The notes under the pieces are model-generated. The model did not search any database, had not been told where the DNA came from, and worked only from the letters and a program-made list of their open reading frames with translations. A stretch of DNA of 64,000 nt. It comes from Alkalihalobacillus trypoxylicola (lineage in GTDB: Bacteria; Bacillota; Bacilli; Bacillales; Bacillaceae_D). Both the position numbers and the translations under genes were made by a program. Where the stretch lies: positions 186,001-250,000 of the forward strand of contig NZ_LTAO01000012.1 of the NCBI RefSeq assembly GCF_001590785.1, given 5' to 3'. Below, piece by piece: positions 33,683-43,106 of this stretch; the stretch's first letter is position 1, and each line of letters starts with the position of its first letter.

Positions 33683-34957
33683 TTATCTGAATCCGAATTG
33701 TTCATCTTCACCATCTGTCCACCATTCTCCACGTTTGCTTTTCTTGAATTCTTTTTTCATAGACTGAATGATTTGATCGACATGTACCTTTTGATATTGA
33801 TGCCATTCAAGGGCACAGCTAACAAATAATTCTTTTAATTGGGCGAAAGAAAATCCGTTTGTTTTTTGTGACAGCTGATGCATTTCTTCTTCGTTTAAAA
33901 AAGCTTGAAACCCACTTTTATGAATGAACTTTAATCTTAGCTCTTGATTAGGTAAGCTGATTTCGTAACCTCGATCAAAGCGCCCGGCTCGATTTAATAG
34001 CCCAGAATCAATTCTTTCAGGGTAATTGGTTGTTCCAATAAGGAAGATACCTTCCTTTGAGGTAGCTCCATCTAAAGTGTTTAAGAAATAAGAACGTGAT
34101 TCTGGAGGTAGAGAATCGATATCCTCAATGACTAATACCATTGGAGCAAGTCTGCGAGCCGAACGAAAAACCTCCGTTATCGATTCACTAGAAGTGTGTT
34201 CTGTTATTTGCCAATATGCGACTGGTGCATTAATGGAGTGAGCAATCGATTTTACAATCGTTGTTTTTCCATTTCCTGGGGGTCCGTATAATAAAAGGCC
34301 TCTTTTATAGGGAATATTGTATTGGTGAAAAAAGGAAGTATCGGCCGAAAAGAATTGATCTAAGCCAAGATAAATCTCATCCTTCATCGCTTCGTCTAAA
34401 ACGACATCTTCTCGAGTAATAGAGCGGTTAACAGGCTGATGCTCCTGTAGCAAACCTTCTTGTCCATCCGTATAAACAAGAACTTCATTTTGGCTTTTAT
34501 TCCAAATGCGCTTTCGAATAGATAAAAGAAATTCCCTCATATTTTCATTACTTATGGCAAGTACACAATTCATAGAATAAATGCTTGTGTCATCAAACAC
34601 AGGGATTCTGGCAAAGGCAACTCCTGCTTTAGGATAGGCAAATACATGATTGTTGATTGCCTGCTGTACATGATAGTCTGGCTCGTCAGCTTCTTCGTCA
34701 TACTCAAACGTATGAGATTCTAGTTTTTCAAAAATTTGAGCGACATGTTCAACCTCTGTACTTTCCTTTTTAATATCTTCTTCTAAAATCGTCCACAATT
34801 CAAAATTTGAATCATCTGTTCGATAAGGCTTATAATCGACTTGATATTTTTCTTTTAATTCAACTTGGATACCAGACATTATGCGAGCAAAGGCAGGATA
34901 ACCCTTTATCACTTCTGAATCCTTTATATCTGGTTTATAAATAAAGTTATTCCCCAC
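33683..34957 (-). CDS. BCS1-like AAA+ ATPase
   Basis: A 424-residue protein. The N-terminal about 200 residues are a unique domain. They are followed by an AAA module: Walker A GPPGNGKTT (about 228-236), Walker B LVIEDIDSLPP, sensor-1 GTTNYPERID and arginine fingers NRAGRFDRG. The layout is that of bacterial BCS1/YjoB-like AAA proteins, which remodel or extract proteins. B. subtilis YjoB is the nearest known relative I can suggest, and it is sigma-W controlled. No partner gene is obvious. Confidence 0.82.
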   Translation of the reverse strand: MGNNFIYKPDIKDSEVIKGYPAFARIMSGIQVELKEKYQVDYKPYRTDDSNFELWTILEEDIKKESTEVEHVAQIFEKLESHTFEYDEEADEPDYHVQQAINNHVFAYPKAGVAFARIPVFDDTSIYSMNCVLAISNENMREFLLSIRKRIWNKSQNEVLVYTDGQEGLLQEHQPVNRSITREDVVLDEAMKDEIYLGLDQFFSADTSFFHQYNIPYKRGLLLYGPPGNGKTTIVKSIAHSINAPVAYWQITEHTSSESITEVFRSARRLAPMVLVIEDIDSLPPESRSYFLNTLDGATSKEGIFLIGTTNYPERIDSGLLNRAGRFDRGYEISLPNQELRLKFIHKSGFQAFLNEEEMHQLSQKTNGFSFAQLKELFVSCALEWHQYQKVHVDQIIQSMKKEFKKSKRGEWWTDGEDEQFGFR

Positions 34958-35053
34958 AAAAACTTCCCCTTTTATGTATATGTATTCGGTTCATTTTATC
35001 ACATATATTTTAATATATGGAAATATTTTTATATTGCTTTTCCTATAGATTAG

Positions 35054-35360
35054 ATCGGGACAAAGCTCACGAATAAATGAATCCACACATTCAAGCTGCC
35101 CGCCTGTTCGCTCCGTCAAGACACTTATCGTCCGGTGTGGTACCGCCGAACTAACTTTTTTTAAAAAAGTGGATTTCAGCATGGCCACTTCCTCCCACTG
35201 GAGTCTCCGTATCTTGTGTCCGCTAGCTTACGTTTTCAAAAAAACCTCCTTTTTTCAAAGAAAGGAGGGTTCATGTTTCGTTATGGATGTTTGCTTCCAT
35301 TACACATTTTTTCGATTTTCTCTAATGTGTTGTTTTAAATCAGGTTTTGTCTTGGCCTTG
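35054..35360 (-). repeat. Family B dispersed repeat, full copy (B3)
   Basis: About 307 bp, inverted relative to B2. It shares CAAACATCCATAACGAA, the CCCTCCTTT/AAAGGAGG hairpin, GCTAGCGGACACAAG and the AAAAAGTTAGTTCGGCG block. It fills the gap between the AAA ATPase and the CBS protein genes. Confidence 0.85.
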
Positions 35361-35379
35361 AGTATGATTATTTACGTTA

Positions 35380-36696
35380 TCAAAAAGGCTCAATGCTCTC
35401 TGCTGCATCGGTTAGCTTTTGAATTTCGATGTAATGAAGCTGGCGTCCGTGACTTTCATGAATAACAAAAGAAAAGCCGGCATAATCTACTTTTGAACCA
35501 ATCGTTGGGTCTAAATTCTGAGTTAAAAACCAACCACCAATTGTATCAATATCCTCTGCTACGATAGAAGTTTGTAACAAGGTATTTATATCTTCTAACA
35601 ACAACTTCGCATTGACAATATAATGGTTTTCGCTCATTTTTCTAATATCAGAAATTTCATCCTCATCAAATTCATCTCTTATCTCACCGACAATTTCTTC
35701 TAAAATATCTTCAACCGTTACTAAGCCGGTCGTTCCTCCATACTCATCAAAAAGAATTGCAATATGTGTTCGTTCCTTTTGCATTTTTACTAGTAAATCA
35801 TGGATATGAATCGTTTCAATCACGTGAATAATAGGGTTGATTAATGTTTGTAAATCTTTATTTCCCTCTTGATCGATATGGTTGGTAAGAAATTCTTTTA
35901 CATTAAGAAATCCAACAATATGGTCTTTGTCTTCGTTTGTAACAGGATATCTTGTGTATTTACCATCTTTTATAATCGTTAAAATTTTCTCGATAGAATC
36001 ATGAACAGAAATAGTAATGATTTCTGTTCGAGGAACCATAATTTCCTTAGCAACTCTTTCGTCAAATTCAAAGATATTATTGACATACTTAAATTCATTT
36101 TGATTGATTTCACCACTGCTATAACTTTTGGCAACAAGCTGTCTTAATTCTTCTTCAGAATGAGCTAATTCATGCTCAGAAGCAGGCTTTAAACCTAATA
36201 ATCCAACCAAAATTTGCGCTGACCCGTTCAGTAACCATATAAAAGGGTAAAGGATTCGATAAAACCAAATGATAGGTTTAGAACACCATAGTGCAACAGC
36301 TTCAGCCTTTTGGATAGCAACCGTTTTAGGAGCTAATTCACCTACAACAACATGTATATATGTGACAATCAAAAATGCTATAGCAATAATGAGTATATGT
36401 CGGTACGCTTCAGAAATACCAATCATATCAAATAGAGGTGCTAAAACAACCTCAAAGGTCGGTTCACCAATCCACCCTAAACCTAAGGCTGTTACTGTAA
36501 TACCAAGCTGACAGGCAGAAAGGTATTCATCTAAATTAGTAATAACATGCTTAGTCGCTATTGCTTTTTTGTTTCCCTCTGCCACTAGTTGATCTATTTT
36601 TGTAGAGCGCACTTTTACGATGGAAAATTCTGTTGCCACAAAAAATGCAGTTAAAATAATTAAAATCACAAAAAGAATCAAATTCAAACTGGTCAA
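35380..36696 (-). CDS. CNNM/DUF21-CBS-CorC/HlyC membrane protein
   Basis: A 438-residue protein. Its order is a DUF21 membrane domain with four helices (about 1-190), two CBS domains (about 205-335, including [26 protein letters not shown]), and a CorC_HlyC domain (about 355-430). Members are tied to Mg2+ or other divalent-cation transport; older annotation calls them haemolysins. The TTG start at 36696 has a weak GTAAGG site. Followed upstream by a MerR gene on the same strand. Confidence 0.88.
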   Translation of the reverse strand: MTSLNLILFVILIILTAFFVATEFSIVKVRSTKIDQLVAEGNKKAIATKHVITNLDEYLSACQLGITVTALGLGWIGEPTFEVVLAPLFDMIGISEAYRHILIIAIAFLIVTYIHVVVGELAPKTVAIQKAEAVALWCSKPIIWFYRILYPFIWLLNGSAQILVGLLGLKPASEHELAHSEEELRQLVAKSYSSGEINQNEFKYVNNIFEFDERVAKEIMVPRTEIITISVHDSIEKILTIIKDGKYTRYPVTNEDKDHIVGFLNVKEFLTNHIDQEGNKDLQTLINPIIHVIETIHIHDLLVKMQKERTHIAILFDEYGGTTGLVTVEDILEEIVGEIRDEFDEDEISDIRKMSENHYIVNAKLLLEDINTLLQTSIVAEDIDTIGGWFLTQNLDPTIGSKVDYAGFSFVIHESHGRQLHYIEIQKLTDAAESIEPF

Positions 36697-36771
36697 TATA
36701 GGGCCTTACATAATGGTAAGACCTACACCTCCTTTATTTTCTTAACAAATGATATTGACTTAAAATGTGTT

Positions 36772-37149
36772 TTATTTTACTAAGGTAATAAGAGATTGAA
36801 TTAAAGAAAAGCTTTCTTTAGAAATATTTTTTTTAATTTCCTGTTGATCTAAGGAGTTTAACTTGCCTATAACCTCCGAAACATCACTCTCTAAATTCTT
36901 TATTTTTAAACGAAGCTCCTGCAAATCAATATCTTCAGAGTGGTTATCTATAATATTCTTTTTGATTTCCACTAACGACATACCTTTTTCTTTACAATTT
37001 TCAATATAGTGAAGCCTTTCAATAGAAGTTTCATCATAATAACGATAATTAGAGGAGGAACGTTCTACTTTTAATAACCCTAAATTTGTATAATAATCAA
37101 TTGTTCGTTTGGTTACATTTGATTTGACCGCTAATTCACCGATTTTCAG
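36772..37149 (-). CDS. MerR-family regulator with abnormal start
   Basis: A 125-residue MerR protein beginning KIGELAVKSNVTKRTIDYYTNLGLLKVERSSSNYRYYDE (winged helix, about 1-45), then a C-terminal coiled coil. The first in-frame start-like codon is CTG at 37149, at exactly the usual MKIGELA position, but it lacks a close ribosome binding site. A perfect GGAGGGG sits further upstream next to an ATG that would be in frame if a seven-T run (37161-37167) had six Ts. So either CTG is used or a one-base indel has occurred. Confidence 0.65.
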   Translation of the reverse strand: MKIGELAVKSNVTKRTIDYYTNLGLLKVERSSSNYRYYDETSIERLHYIENCKEKGMSLVEIKKNIIDNHSEDIDLQELRLKIKNLESDVSEVIGKLNSLDQQEIKKNISKESFSLIQSLITLVK

Positions 37150-37259
37150 TTTCCTATTCCCAAAAAAACCCCTCCATTCTAAAACGTGATAGTTAGTAAT
37201 TTTATTATACTCTCATTCGTCTAAAAGACAATGAAATCGTACGTTAATTTTGAAGGTTT

Positions 37260-37448
37260 TTAAAGAAGTATTACAACAAAAAAAGCGACGATTAAAATGA
37301 CTGGAATTAGAATAATATAAATAAATGAAAGGTTATTAAAGCTTTTGGTTGTCGAATAAGAAGAATCATCAGCGTTTAATCCAGCAAAAATGGTAATAAT
37401 TAAACCGATGATGCAAATAATAGCAGCAAAAATAATCAAATAAGTCAT
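37260..37448 (-). CDS. Small two-span membrane protein
   Basis: A 62-residue protein with two transmembrane helices (about 3-23 and 40-61) separated by a polar loop (NADDSSYSTTKSFN). The ATG follows GAAGGAGA. It lies beside the MerR gene, whose target it could be. Function unknown. Confidence 0.55.
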   Translation of the reverse strand: MTYLIIFAAIICIIGLIITIFAGLNADDSSYSTTKSFNNLSFIYIILIPVILIVAFFVVILL

Positions 37449-37610
37449 TTAATCTATAGTCTCCTTCCCATGTATTCTTACCGTTATATACTTAAGAAAT
37501 GTATGTATTGTTGTCTTTTTTTCGTATTAAAAAAACAACAAGGATCGTCTGATTCCATTTAAAACATCTACTTTATGTTACTGAATATATGTAAGTTCTA
37601 CAAGGGTGAA

Positions 37611-37810
37611 AGAGCTGGGACAATATGCATAATGAAGAACTTTTTAATGATGTTTGACGCCACCTTATCCCACTGGAGTCTTCATGACTTGTGTACAGCT
37701 AAGTTGAGTTCATTTCATAGAAGTTCTTCAAATTCAGCAGGGCCACCTTCTTATCAAAAGAAGGAAGGTCCTGTTTGTTTTCTAGTATCCACTCATTACA
37801 CGCTATTCCA
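37611..37810 (-). repeat. Family B dispersed repeat, degenerate copy (B4)
   Basis: It begins AGCTGGGACAATA like an end of the family and contains CCCACTGGAGTC, CTTGTGTACAGCT and an AAGGAAGG hairpin, in the same orientation as B3. Much of the interior is diverged or deleted. Confidence 0.6.
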
Positions 37811-37821
37811 AGCTTTGCAAT

Positions 37822-39210
37822 CTATTTGATCGGTGTATAAAAGTTCTCGGAAGGCAGATCCTCCGGTGATTTTTGTTTTTGGATGTATCGTAAACGAACG
37901 AAAAATCCAATTGCAGCACAGGTCAAACCAATTGTAATCCCTATCCAAAAGCCTTTTGGACCTAAGCTGGTAAAGGCTGCTAGAGTATAACCAACAGGAA
38001 TGCCAATAATCCAATATGAGGTAAAGGCTACGATAAACGGAATCTTAACATCTTTATACCCTCTTAGAACTCCTTGCAGACTTGATTGGATAGCATCAGA
38101 TATTTGATAAAAAATAGCAATAATGAAAAATTGACCAGCTAAAATGATGACTTGAGGGTCAGAAGAATATAATCTTGCAATTTGCTCTCTAAATAAAAAC
38201 AAAAAGATAGAAGCGATCCCTAAAATTCCTGCTCCTCCTAAAACTCCAACTAACGTATATTGCTTAGCTGATTTGTACTTTTGACCTCCTACTGAATAGC
38301 CAACTAAAATGGTTAAAGCCATTGAAATACTTAAAGGGATCATAAATATTAAGGTAGTAAAATTCAAGGCAATTTGATTTGCTGCTATCGTAATAGTGGA
38401 GAACATCATGCCAATTAATAATGTCATAACGGCAAAAATACTAGCTTCGAAAAAAATGGATAATCCTATTGGAACACCAATCGATAATTGCTTTTTCCAC
38501 TCACTAATCGAAGGCTTAGCCCATTGTATAAATAGCTTATAATGTCTCATCGCTGAAATTTTAAAGGTCATAAGGATGCTAATTAAGAAAATCACCCAAT
38601 ATGTTATACCAGTGGCGTAGCCTGCACCGATCCCACCTAAAGCGGGAAATCCGAAATTCCCGAATATTAAAGCGTAATTTAATAAAGCACTAAGTGGAAC
38701 ACCAATGATGGTAATGAACATAGTGATACGTGTAAAGCCTTGGGCATCAAAAAAATTACGAATGACATTAAACATAAATAAAGGAATGATTCCAGTAGAT
38801 AACCCAATGAGATAATGAAAAGCTACGTGATGAACTGCATCATCTAAATTCATAAGGGATAAAAGTGGATCTAAAAAAAGACTCCCAATTAAGATAACGA
38901 GAAGAGCGAGAATAAGCGAAAGATAAAGAAATTGATTAACCGAGTATCTTATTTTGTGATTTTCTCCTCTTCCTAAAAACTGAGCGACAATCGGTGTTAC
39001 AGCGAGCAAAATACCATTAATTCCTGTAAATACTGGCATCCAAATACTTGAACCTATTGCCACTCCTGCTAAATCATCTGTTCCCACTCGACCACTCATA
39101 ATCGTATCCACTAATGTCATAGCATGAAGACTTAATTGTGTAACCATGATAGGCCATAAAATAGTAAGAAATAATCCTAATTTTTCTTTAAACGTTTTTG
39201 CATGAAACAT
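37822..39210 (-). CDS. MATE-family multidrug/Na+ antiporter
   Basis: A 462-residue protein with twelve membrane spans in two six-helix MatE repeats. The N-terminal TQLSLHAMTLVDTIMSGRVGTDDLAGVAIGSSIW and the equivalent ASIFAVMTLLIGMMFSTITIAANQIALN mark the family. It exports cationic drugs or metabolites using Na+ or H+ gradients. It lies 31 bases after a TetR gene on the same strand, so the two probably form one drug-inducible operon. Confidence 0.87.
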   Translation of the reverse strand: MFHAKTFKEKLGLFLTILWPIMVTQLSLHAMTLVDTIMSGRVGTDDLAGVAIGSSIWMPVFTGINGILLAVTPIVAQFLGRGENHKIRYSVNQFLYLSLILALLVILIGSLFLDPLLSLMNLDDAVHHVAFHYLIGLSTGIIPLFMFNVIRNFFDAQGFTRITMFITIIGVPLSALLNYALIFGNFGFPALGGIGAGYATGITYWVIFLISILMTFKISAMRHYKLFIQWAKPSISEWKKQLSIGVPIGLSIFFEASIFAVMTLLIGMMFSTITIAANQIALNFTTLIFMIPLSISMALTILVGYSVGGQKYKSAKQYTLVGVLGGAGILGIASIFLFLFREQIARLYSSDPQVIILAGQFFIIAIFYQISDAIQSSLQGVLRGYKDVKIPFIVAFTSYWIIGIPVGYTLAAFTSLGPKGFWIGITIGLTCAAIGFFVRLRYIQKQKSPEDLPSENFYTPIK

Positions 39211-39241
39211 GTTTATTCCTCATTTCTAGCTGCTTTAAATT

Positions 39242-39817
39242 CTACGGAGTCGTTAGACCTTTCCAAAAAATCATCCATGAAGCCTCTAATTTTCTTCTTG
39301 TCCGGGCTTCGCCACCATAAACAAGCTCCACTAAGGTAGAATCGATTAAGGCAGAAAAAGCTAACGTTGCGGTTTGGGGCAACTGACTAATATTTTGAAC
39401 TTCATAGGCTTTCTTAAAAGTAGTTAAGTATAATCCATCCACAAGGTCGATGTGTTGATAGAGAGCCTTCATTACTTCGTCGTATAAATGATTCGGCGGG
39501 AAAAATGAAGCTCTTAGAAAAAACTTTAAATGATGATCATAAGAAAAACGTTCTATATAGCTTTCTAATAATGGAAGGAGACAATCATAAAGAGGCTTAT
39601 TCATATGAATCTCCAAATAATCTTTAATCCGAGCCTGCTCAATGAGAAACGTTTCATTTAATAGCTGTAAAAAGAGGGCATCTTTGCTTTTAAAATGCGA
39701 GTAAATAGATTGTTTTTTTATTCCTACTCTTTCAGCAATTTGCGCTAAAGAGGCTCCTTCGTATCCATGCTCTGAAAATAGCTTTAACGCTACATTTTTT
39801 ATCGAATCATAACTCAT
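39242..39817 (-). CDS. TetR/AcrR-family repressor
   Basis: A 191-residue regulator with the N-terminal helix-turn-helix ASLAQIAERVGIKKQSIYSHFKSKDALF (about 21-48) and a helical ligand-binding C-terminus (a TetR_C-type domain). It is first in an operon with the MATE exporter and probably represses both until a substrate of the pump binds. A near-perfect palindrome just upstream is the likely operator. Confidence 0.85.
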   Translation of the reverse strand: MSYDSIKNVALKLFSEHGYEGASLAQIAERVGIKKQSIYSHFKSKDALFLQLLNETFLIEQARIKDYLEIHMNKPLYDCLLPLLESYIERFSYDHHLKFFLRASFFPPNHLYDEVMKALYQHIDLVDGLYLTTFKKAYEVQNISQLPQTATLAFSALIDSTLVELVYGGEARTRRKLEASWMIFWKGLTTP

Positions 39818-39843
39818 GACTTGCTCCTTTTATTATAAAACTG

Positions 39844-39855
39844 ACGACCGTTCGT
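39844..39855. promoter_or_regulatory. Probable operator of the TetR-MATE operon
   Basis: ACGACCGTTCGT is a near-perfect 12-base palindrome (ACGANCGNTCGT) located 27 bases upstream of the TetR start codon. Confidence 0.55.
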
Positions 39856-39903
39856 TAGGTATTCTATCAGAGCTTCAACAAATACTCAATCTTTTTTTGT
39901 TTT

Positions 39904-39978
39904 TATTCAAATGAACGTTTGAATATTGACAAGGAGAAATTTTCCTTATAAACTAATAATCAAATAAGTGTTTGAATA
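39904..39978 (+). promoter_or_regulatory. cad promoter with two CadC operator sites
   Basis: TATTCAAATGAACGTTTGAATA (39904-39925; 8-bp perfect arms) directly precedes TTGACA (39926-39931), with a probable -10 TAAACT 17 bases on. A second dyad, TCAAATAAGTGTTTGA, lies at 39961-39976. CadC operators are AT-rich dyads of this TCAAA/TTTGA type overlapping the promoter. Confidence 0.7.
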
Positions 39979-39997
39979 ATGGAGAGAGGTAGAAAAA

Positions 39998-40378
39998 ATG
40001 TCATCTAAAATAAAAAAAAATCCGGATGTATGTGAAGTGTTTCAATATGATGAGAAAAAAGTGAAGCGGGTTTCCTCTGTTATAGAGAAGGAAGATATGG
40101 TACCCGTTGCGGCTATTTTTAAAGCACTATCAGATCCGACAAGAATGAAAATTACTTATGCACTTGTTCTAGAAGATGAATTATGTGTATGTGATATTGC
40201 TCATATTATTCAAGCAACAATAGCCACGACATCTCATCATTTACGTTTATTAAAAAATTTAGGAATTGCCAAAAGTAGAAAAGAGGGAAAGCTAGTTTTT
40301 TACTCTATTGATGATCACCATATTACTCATTTAGTACAAACGGGACTTATTCACAGTAAAGAAGATAGAGGGAAGTGA
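39998..40378 (+). CDS. cadC: CadC, ArsR-family metal-sensing repressor
   Basis: A 126-residue winged-helix repressor. The metal-site cysteines are visible in VCEVF near the N-terminus and in ELCVCD (about 64-69), as in pI258 CadC, which binds Cd2+, Pb2+ or Zn2+ and then releases DNA. The recognition helix lies in IQATIATTSHHLRLLKNLGIAKSRKEGK. It is first in an operon with cadA, and two operator-like dyads flank its promoter. Confidence 0.9.
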   Translation: MSSKIKKNPDVCEVFQYDEKKVKRVSSVIEKEDMVPVAAIFKALSDPTRMKITYALVLEDELCVCDIAHIIQATIATTSHHLRLLKNLGIAKSRKEGKLVFYSIDDHHITHLVQTGLIHSKEDRGK

Positions 40379-40383
40379 ATAGT

Positions 40384-42537
40384 ATGAGTGAACAGGAATT
40401 TTATTTGAAGGGGCTTTCATGTGCTAGTTGTGCAGCTACTTTTGAGGAAAATTTAAATGAACTAAAAAATGTTAAACAGGCGAAGGTGAACTTTGGAGCA
40501 TCGAAATTGACTCTCATAGGTGATGCCAGTATTGCTGAAATTGAAAAAGCCGGTCAGTTCGACGGAATTAAAATTGTTAGAGAATCAGAAGAAAAATCAT
40601 CCGATGATGTTAGAACAAAAATGATTTCATTTTTTAAGAGCTATGCTAATGTCATGCTATCTATCGTCCTCGTTCTACTCGGTCTTTTTATCCAGTTAGT
40701 TGTGGGAGAAACAAATCTTTTTGCCATGATTGCTTATTTAAGTGCAATGGTTATAGGTGGATATTCGTTATTTATTACAGGGGTTAAGCATCTTTTTAAA
40801 ATGAAATTTGATATGAAAGCACTTATGACCATTGCCGTAATTGGTGCAGCCATTATTGGTGAATATATAGAAGGTTCAATTGTTGTTATATTGTTCGCTA
40901 TTAGTGAAGCATTGGAGCAATATTCTATGGACCGTGCGAGACGTTCCATTAAAGATTTAATGGATATTACACCTAAAAAAGCACTAATCAAAAAACGAGA
41001 TCAAAATATTGAAACACCAGTACAGGATATTCAAATTGGCGACATAATGATCGTAAAGCCTGGTCAAAAATTGGCGATGGATGGAGTCATTAGGACTGGA
41101 GCAGCATCGATTAATGAAGCAGCTATTACAGGAGAGTCATTACCTGTAGATAAAAAAGTGAATGATTTAGTTTATGCTGGAACACTTAATCAGGATGGAC
41201 TGCTAGAAATTGAAGTAACCAAGTATGTAAAAGATACAACAATTGCTAAAATTATTCATTTAGTTGAGGAGGCACAAGCAGAGCGTGCTCCATCTCAAGC
41301 CTTTGTGGACAAATTTGCGCAATATTACACTCCAGCTATTATATTAGTAGCGATAATGGTAGCGATTTTACCACCCCTTTTTATGGGGGGGAGCTGGAAT
41401 GATTGGATTTATCAAGGATTAGCGGTCCTCGTTGTTGGCTGTCCTTGTGCTCTCGTCATTTCAACACCTGTCGCGATAACAAGTGCCATCGGAAATCTTG
41501 CCAAACAAGGTGTATTAGTAAAGGGTGGAGTACATCTAGAAAGCATTGGTACAATTAGAGCAGTTGCCTTTGACAAAACCGGAACTTTAACAAAAGGGAC
41601 GCCCGTTATTACGAATTTTGTCCCTTTAACAAAAGAAATCGATGAAGCTCTTTTGTTTAAACAAATGACAGCTATAGAAGATCAATCCACACATCCGTTA
41701 TCGAAGGCTTTTATTACTAGAGCAAATGAATGGGAGCTTGCTTATCAGGATATAAAAGTGGAAGCTTTTCAAGCGATAGCCGGAAAGGGATTAATCGGTA
41801 AACTAAATGAAACGATTTATATGTTAGGAAATTTAAGTTTGTTTGCTCAGAATATAAAGGAAGAAACGATAGAGAAAATCAAGCAATTACAGAATGAAGG
41901 GAAAACAGTCGTTCTATTCGGTACAAAAGAAGAAGTTCTGGCGTTGATAGCAATAGCTGATCAAGTACGTTTAGAAAGTAAAAAGGTCATTAAGAAGCTT
42001 CATCAATTAGGTGTTACAGAAAGTATCATGTTAACAGGAGATAATCAGCAAACCGCAGAAGCGGTAGGAAAGCAAATCGGAGTAACTTCCGTTCAATCTG
42101 AACTTTTGCCAGAAGATAAATTAAACGTGATGAAGCAATTGAAAAAGCAACACGCTGTCGCTATGGTAGGTGATGGAATTAATGATGCACCAGCCCTAGC
42201 AACGGCAAATGTAGGAATTGCTATGGGAGGTACAGGAACGGATACAGCTCTAGAAACGGCTGATATTGCTCTTATGAGTGATGATTTAAATAAAATACCT
42301 TTTACCATTAAAGTGAGTCGTAAAGCATTGATCATCATTAAACAAAATATTGCTTTCTCATTAGGGATTAAAGCCCTAGCGTTATTGTTAGTTATTCCTA
42401 ATTGGCTTACTCTTTGGTTGGCGATTTTAGCGGACCTCGGTGCGACTCTTCTTGTTACCTTAAATGGAATGAGATTAATGAAAATGAAGGATCATGATAA
42501 AAAGGGAGAATCAGAAAATGAATTTTACAATGAATAA
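40384..42537 (+). CDS. cadA: CadA, Cd2+/Zn2+/Pb2+-exporting P1B-type ATPase
   Basis: A 717-residue P-type ATPase. It has an N-terminal heavy-metal-associated domain (GLSCASCAATFEE, the CxxC motif), an actuator loop with TGESLPV, the transmembrane CPC motif (VVGCPCALVIS, about 350), the phosphorylation site DKTGTLT (about 393), HPLSKA, and the hinge GDGINDAPALA. CPC with this arrangement means group P1B-2, exporting Zn2+, Cd2+ or Pb2+. The ATG at 40384 lies six bases after the cadC stop. OsmC follows, overlapping. Confidence 0.92.
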   Translation: MSEQEFYLKGLSCASCAATFEENLNELKNVKQAKVNFGASKLTLIGDASIAEIEKAGQFDGIKIVRESEEKSSDDVRTKMISFFKSYANVMLSIVLVLLGLFIQLVVGETNLFAMIAYLSAMVIGGYSLFITGVKHLFKMKFDMKALMTIAVIGAAIIGEYIEGSIVVILFAISEALEQYSMDRARRSIKDLMDITPKKALIKKRDQNIETPVQDIQIGDIMIVKPGQKLAMDGVIRTGAASINEAAITGESLPVDKKVNDLVYAGTLNQDGLLEIEVTKYVKDTTIAKIIHLVEEAQAERAPSQAFVDKFAQYYTPAIILVAIMVAILPPLFMGGSWNDWIYQGLAVLVVGCPCALVISTPVAITSAIGNLAKQGVLVKGGVHLESIGTIRAVAFDKTGTLTKGTPVITNFVPLTKEIDEALLFKQMTAIEDQSTHPLSKAFITRANEWELAYQDIKVEAFQAIAGKGLIGKLNETIYMLGNLSLFAQNIKEETIEKIKQLQNEGKTVVLFGTKEEVLALIAIADQVRLESKKVIKKLHQLGVTESIMLTGDNQQTAEAVGKQIGVTSVQSELLPEDKLNVMKQLKKQHAVAMVGDGINDAPALATANVGIAMGGTGTDTALETADIALMSDDLNKIPFTIKVSRKALIIIKQNIAFSLGIKALALLLVIPNWLTLWLAILADLGATLLVTLNGMRLMKMKDHDKKGESENEFYNE

Positions 42538-42904
42538 AAACAGTTTCTCAACCCAACTGGAATATGGAGAACTAACGATTTCAGGAGACGAAACGGAAGG
42601 CTTTAGGCCATTTCAACTTCTTGTATCAGCCGTTGCTGTGTGTAGTGGTAGCGTCTTTCGTCAGATTATTGATAAAAAAAGAATTTCGTACAAAGATATT
42701 CATATATCGACGACAGTCATTCGTGATCAAGAGCAGTCTAATAAAATTACGGATATTACCGTACACTTTCAGCTTATCGGTATGAATACTAGTGAGGATA
42801 CGATCAAAAAAGTGATGGAATTAACAAAAAGAAATTGCCCAATTGTTCAATCGGTTAAGGATAGTATTAGAGTGGAGGAGACATTTGAATTGATAGCAGA
42901 ATAA
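42518..42904 (+). CDS. OsmC/Ohr-like protein
   Basis: A 128-residue OsmC-fold protein: GFRPFQLLVSAVAVCSGSVFRQII (first redox Cys, about 48) and NCPIVQSVKDSI (second Cys, about 108). OsmC proteins reduce organic hydroperoxides using the cysteine pair. The ATG at 42518 lies within the end of cadA, so it belongs to the cad operon. This suggests a combined answer to metal and thiol/peroxide stress, an inference from the overlap. Confidence 0.8.
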   Translation: MNFTMNKNSFSTQLEYGELTISGDETEGFRPFQLLVSAVAVCSGSVFRQIIDKKRISYKDIHISTTVIRDQEQSNKITDITVHFQLIGMNTSEDTIKKVMELTKRNCPIVQSVKDSIRVEETFELIAE

Positions 42905-43055
42905 AGCTAGCTTCAAGTAAAAAAACTTCTTAACGAAGAAAAACGGTATTGCTCTCGTGTTTTTAAAATATTGCTGTTTCTGTGGGATATTAAGAACTAA
43001 TTTTCATTTGTCTTTAATATGAAGAGTTGTGACATTTAAAGAAAAAACCGAAAGT

Positions 43056-43088
43056 ACGAGTCCGGTATCTTGATCGGACTCGTTTTTT
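43056..43088. terminator. Bidirectional terminator between the cad operon and yunB
   Basis: ACGAGTCCG and CGGACTCGT form a perfect 9-bp stem followed by TTTTTT. Confidence 0.8.
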
Positions 43089-43106
43089 AGTGCTTAATTT
43101 GTTTGA

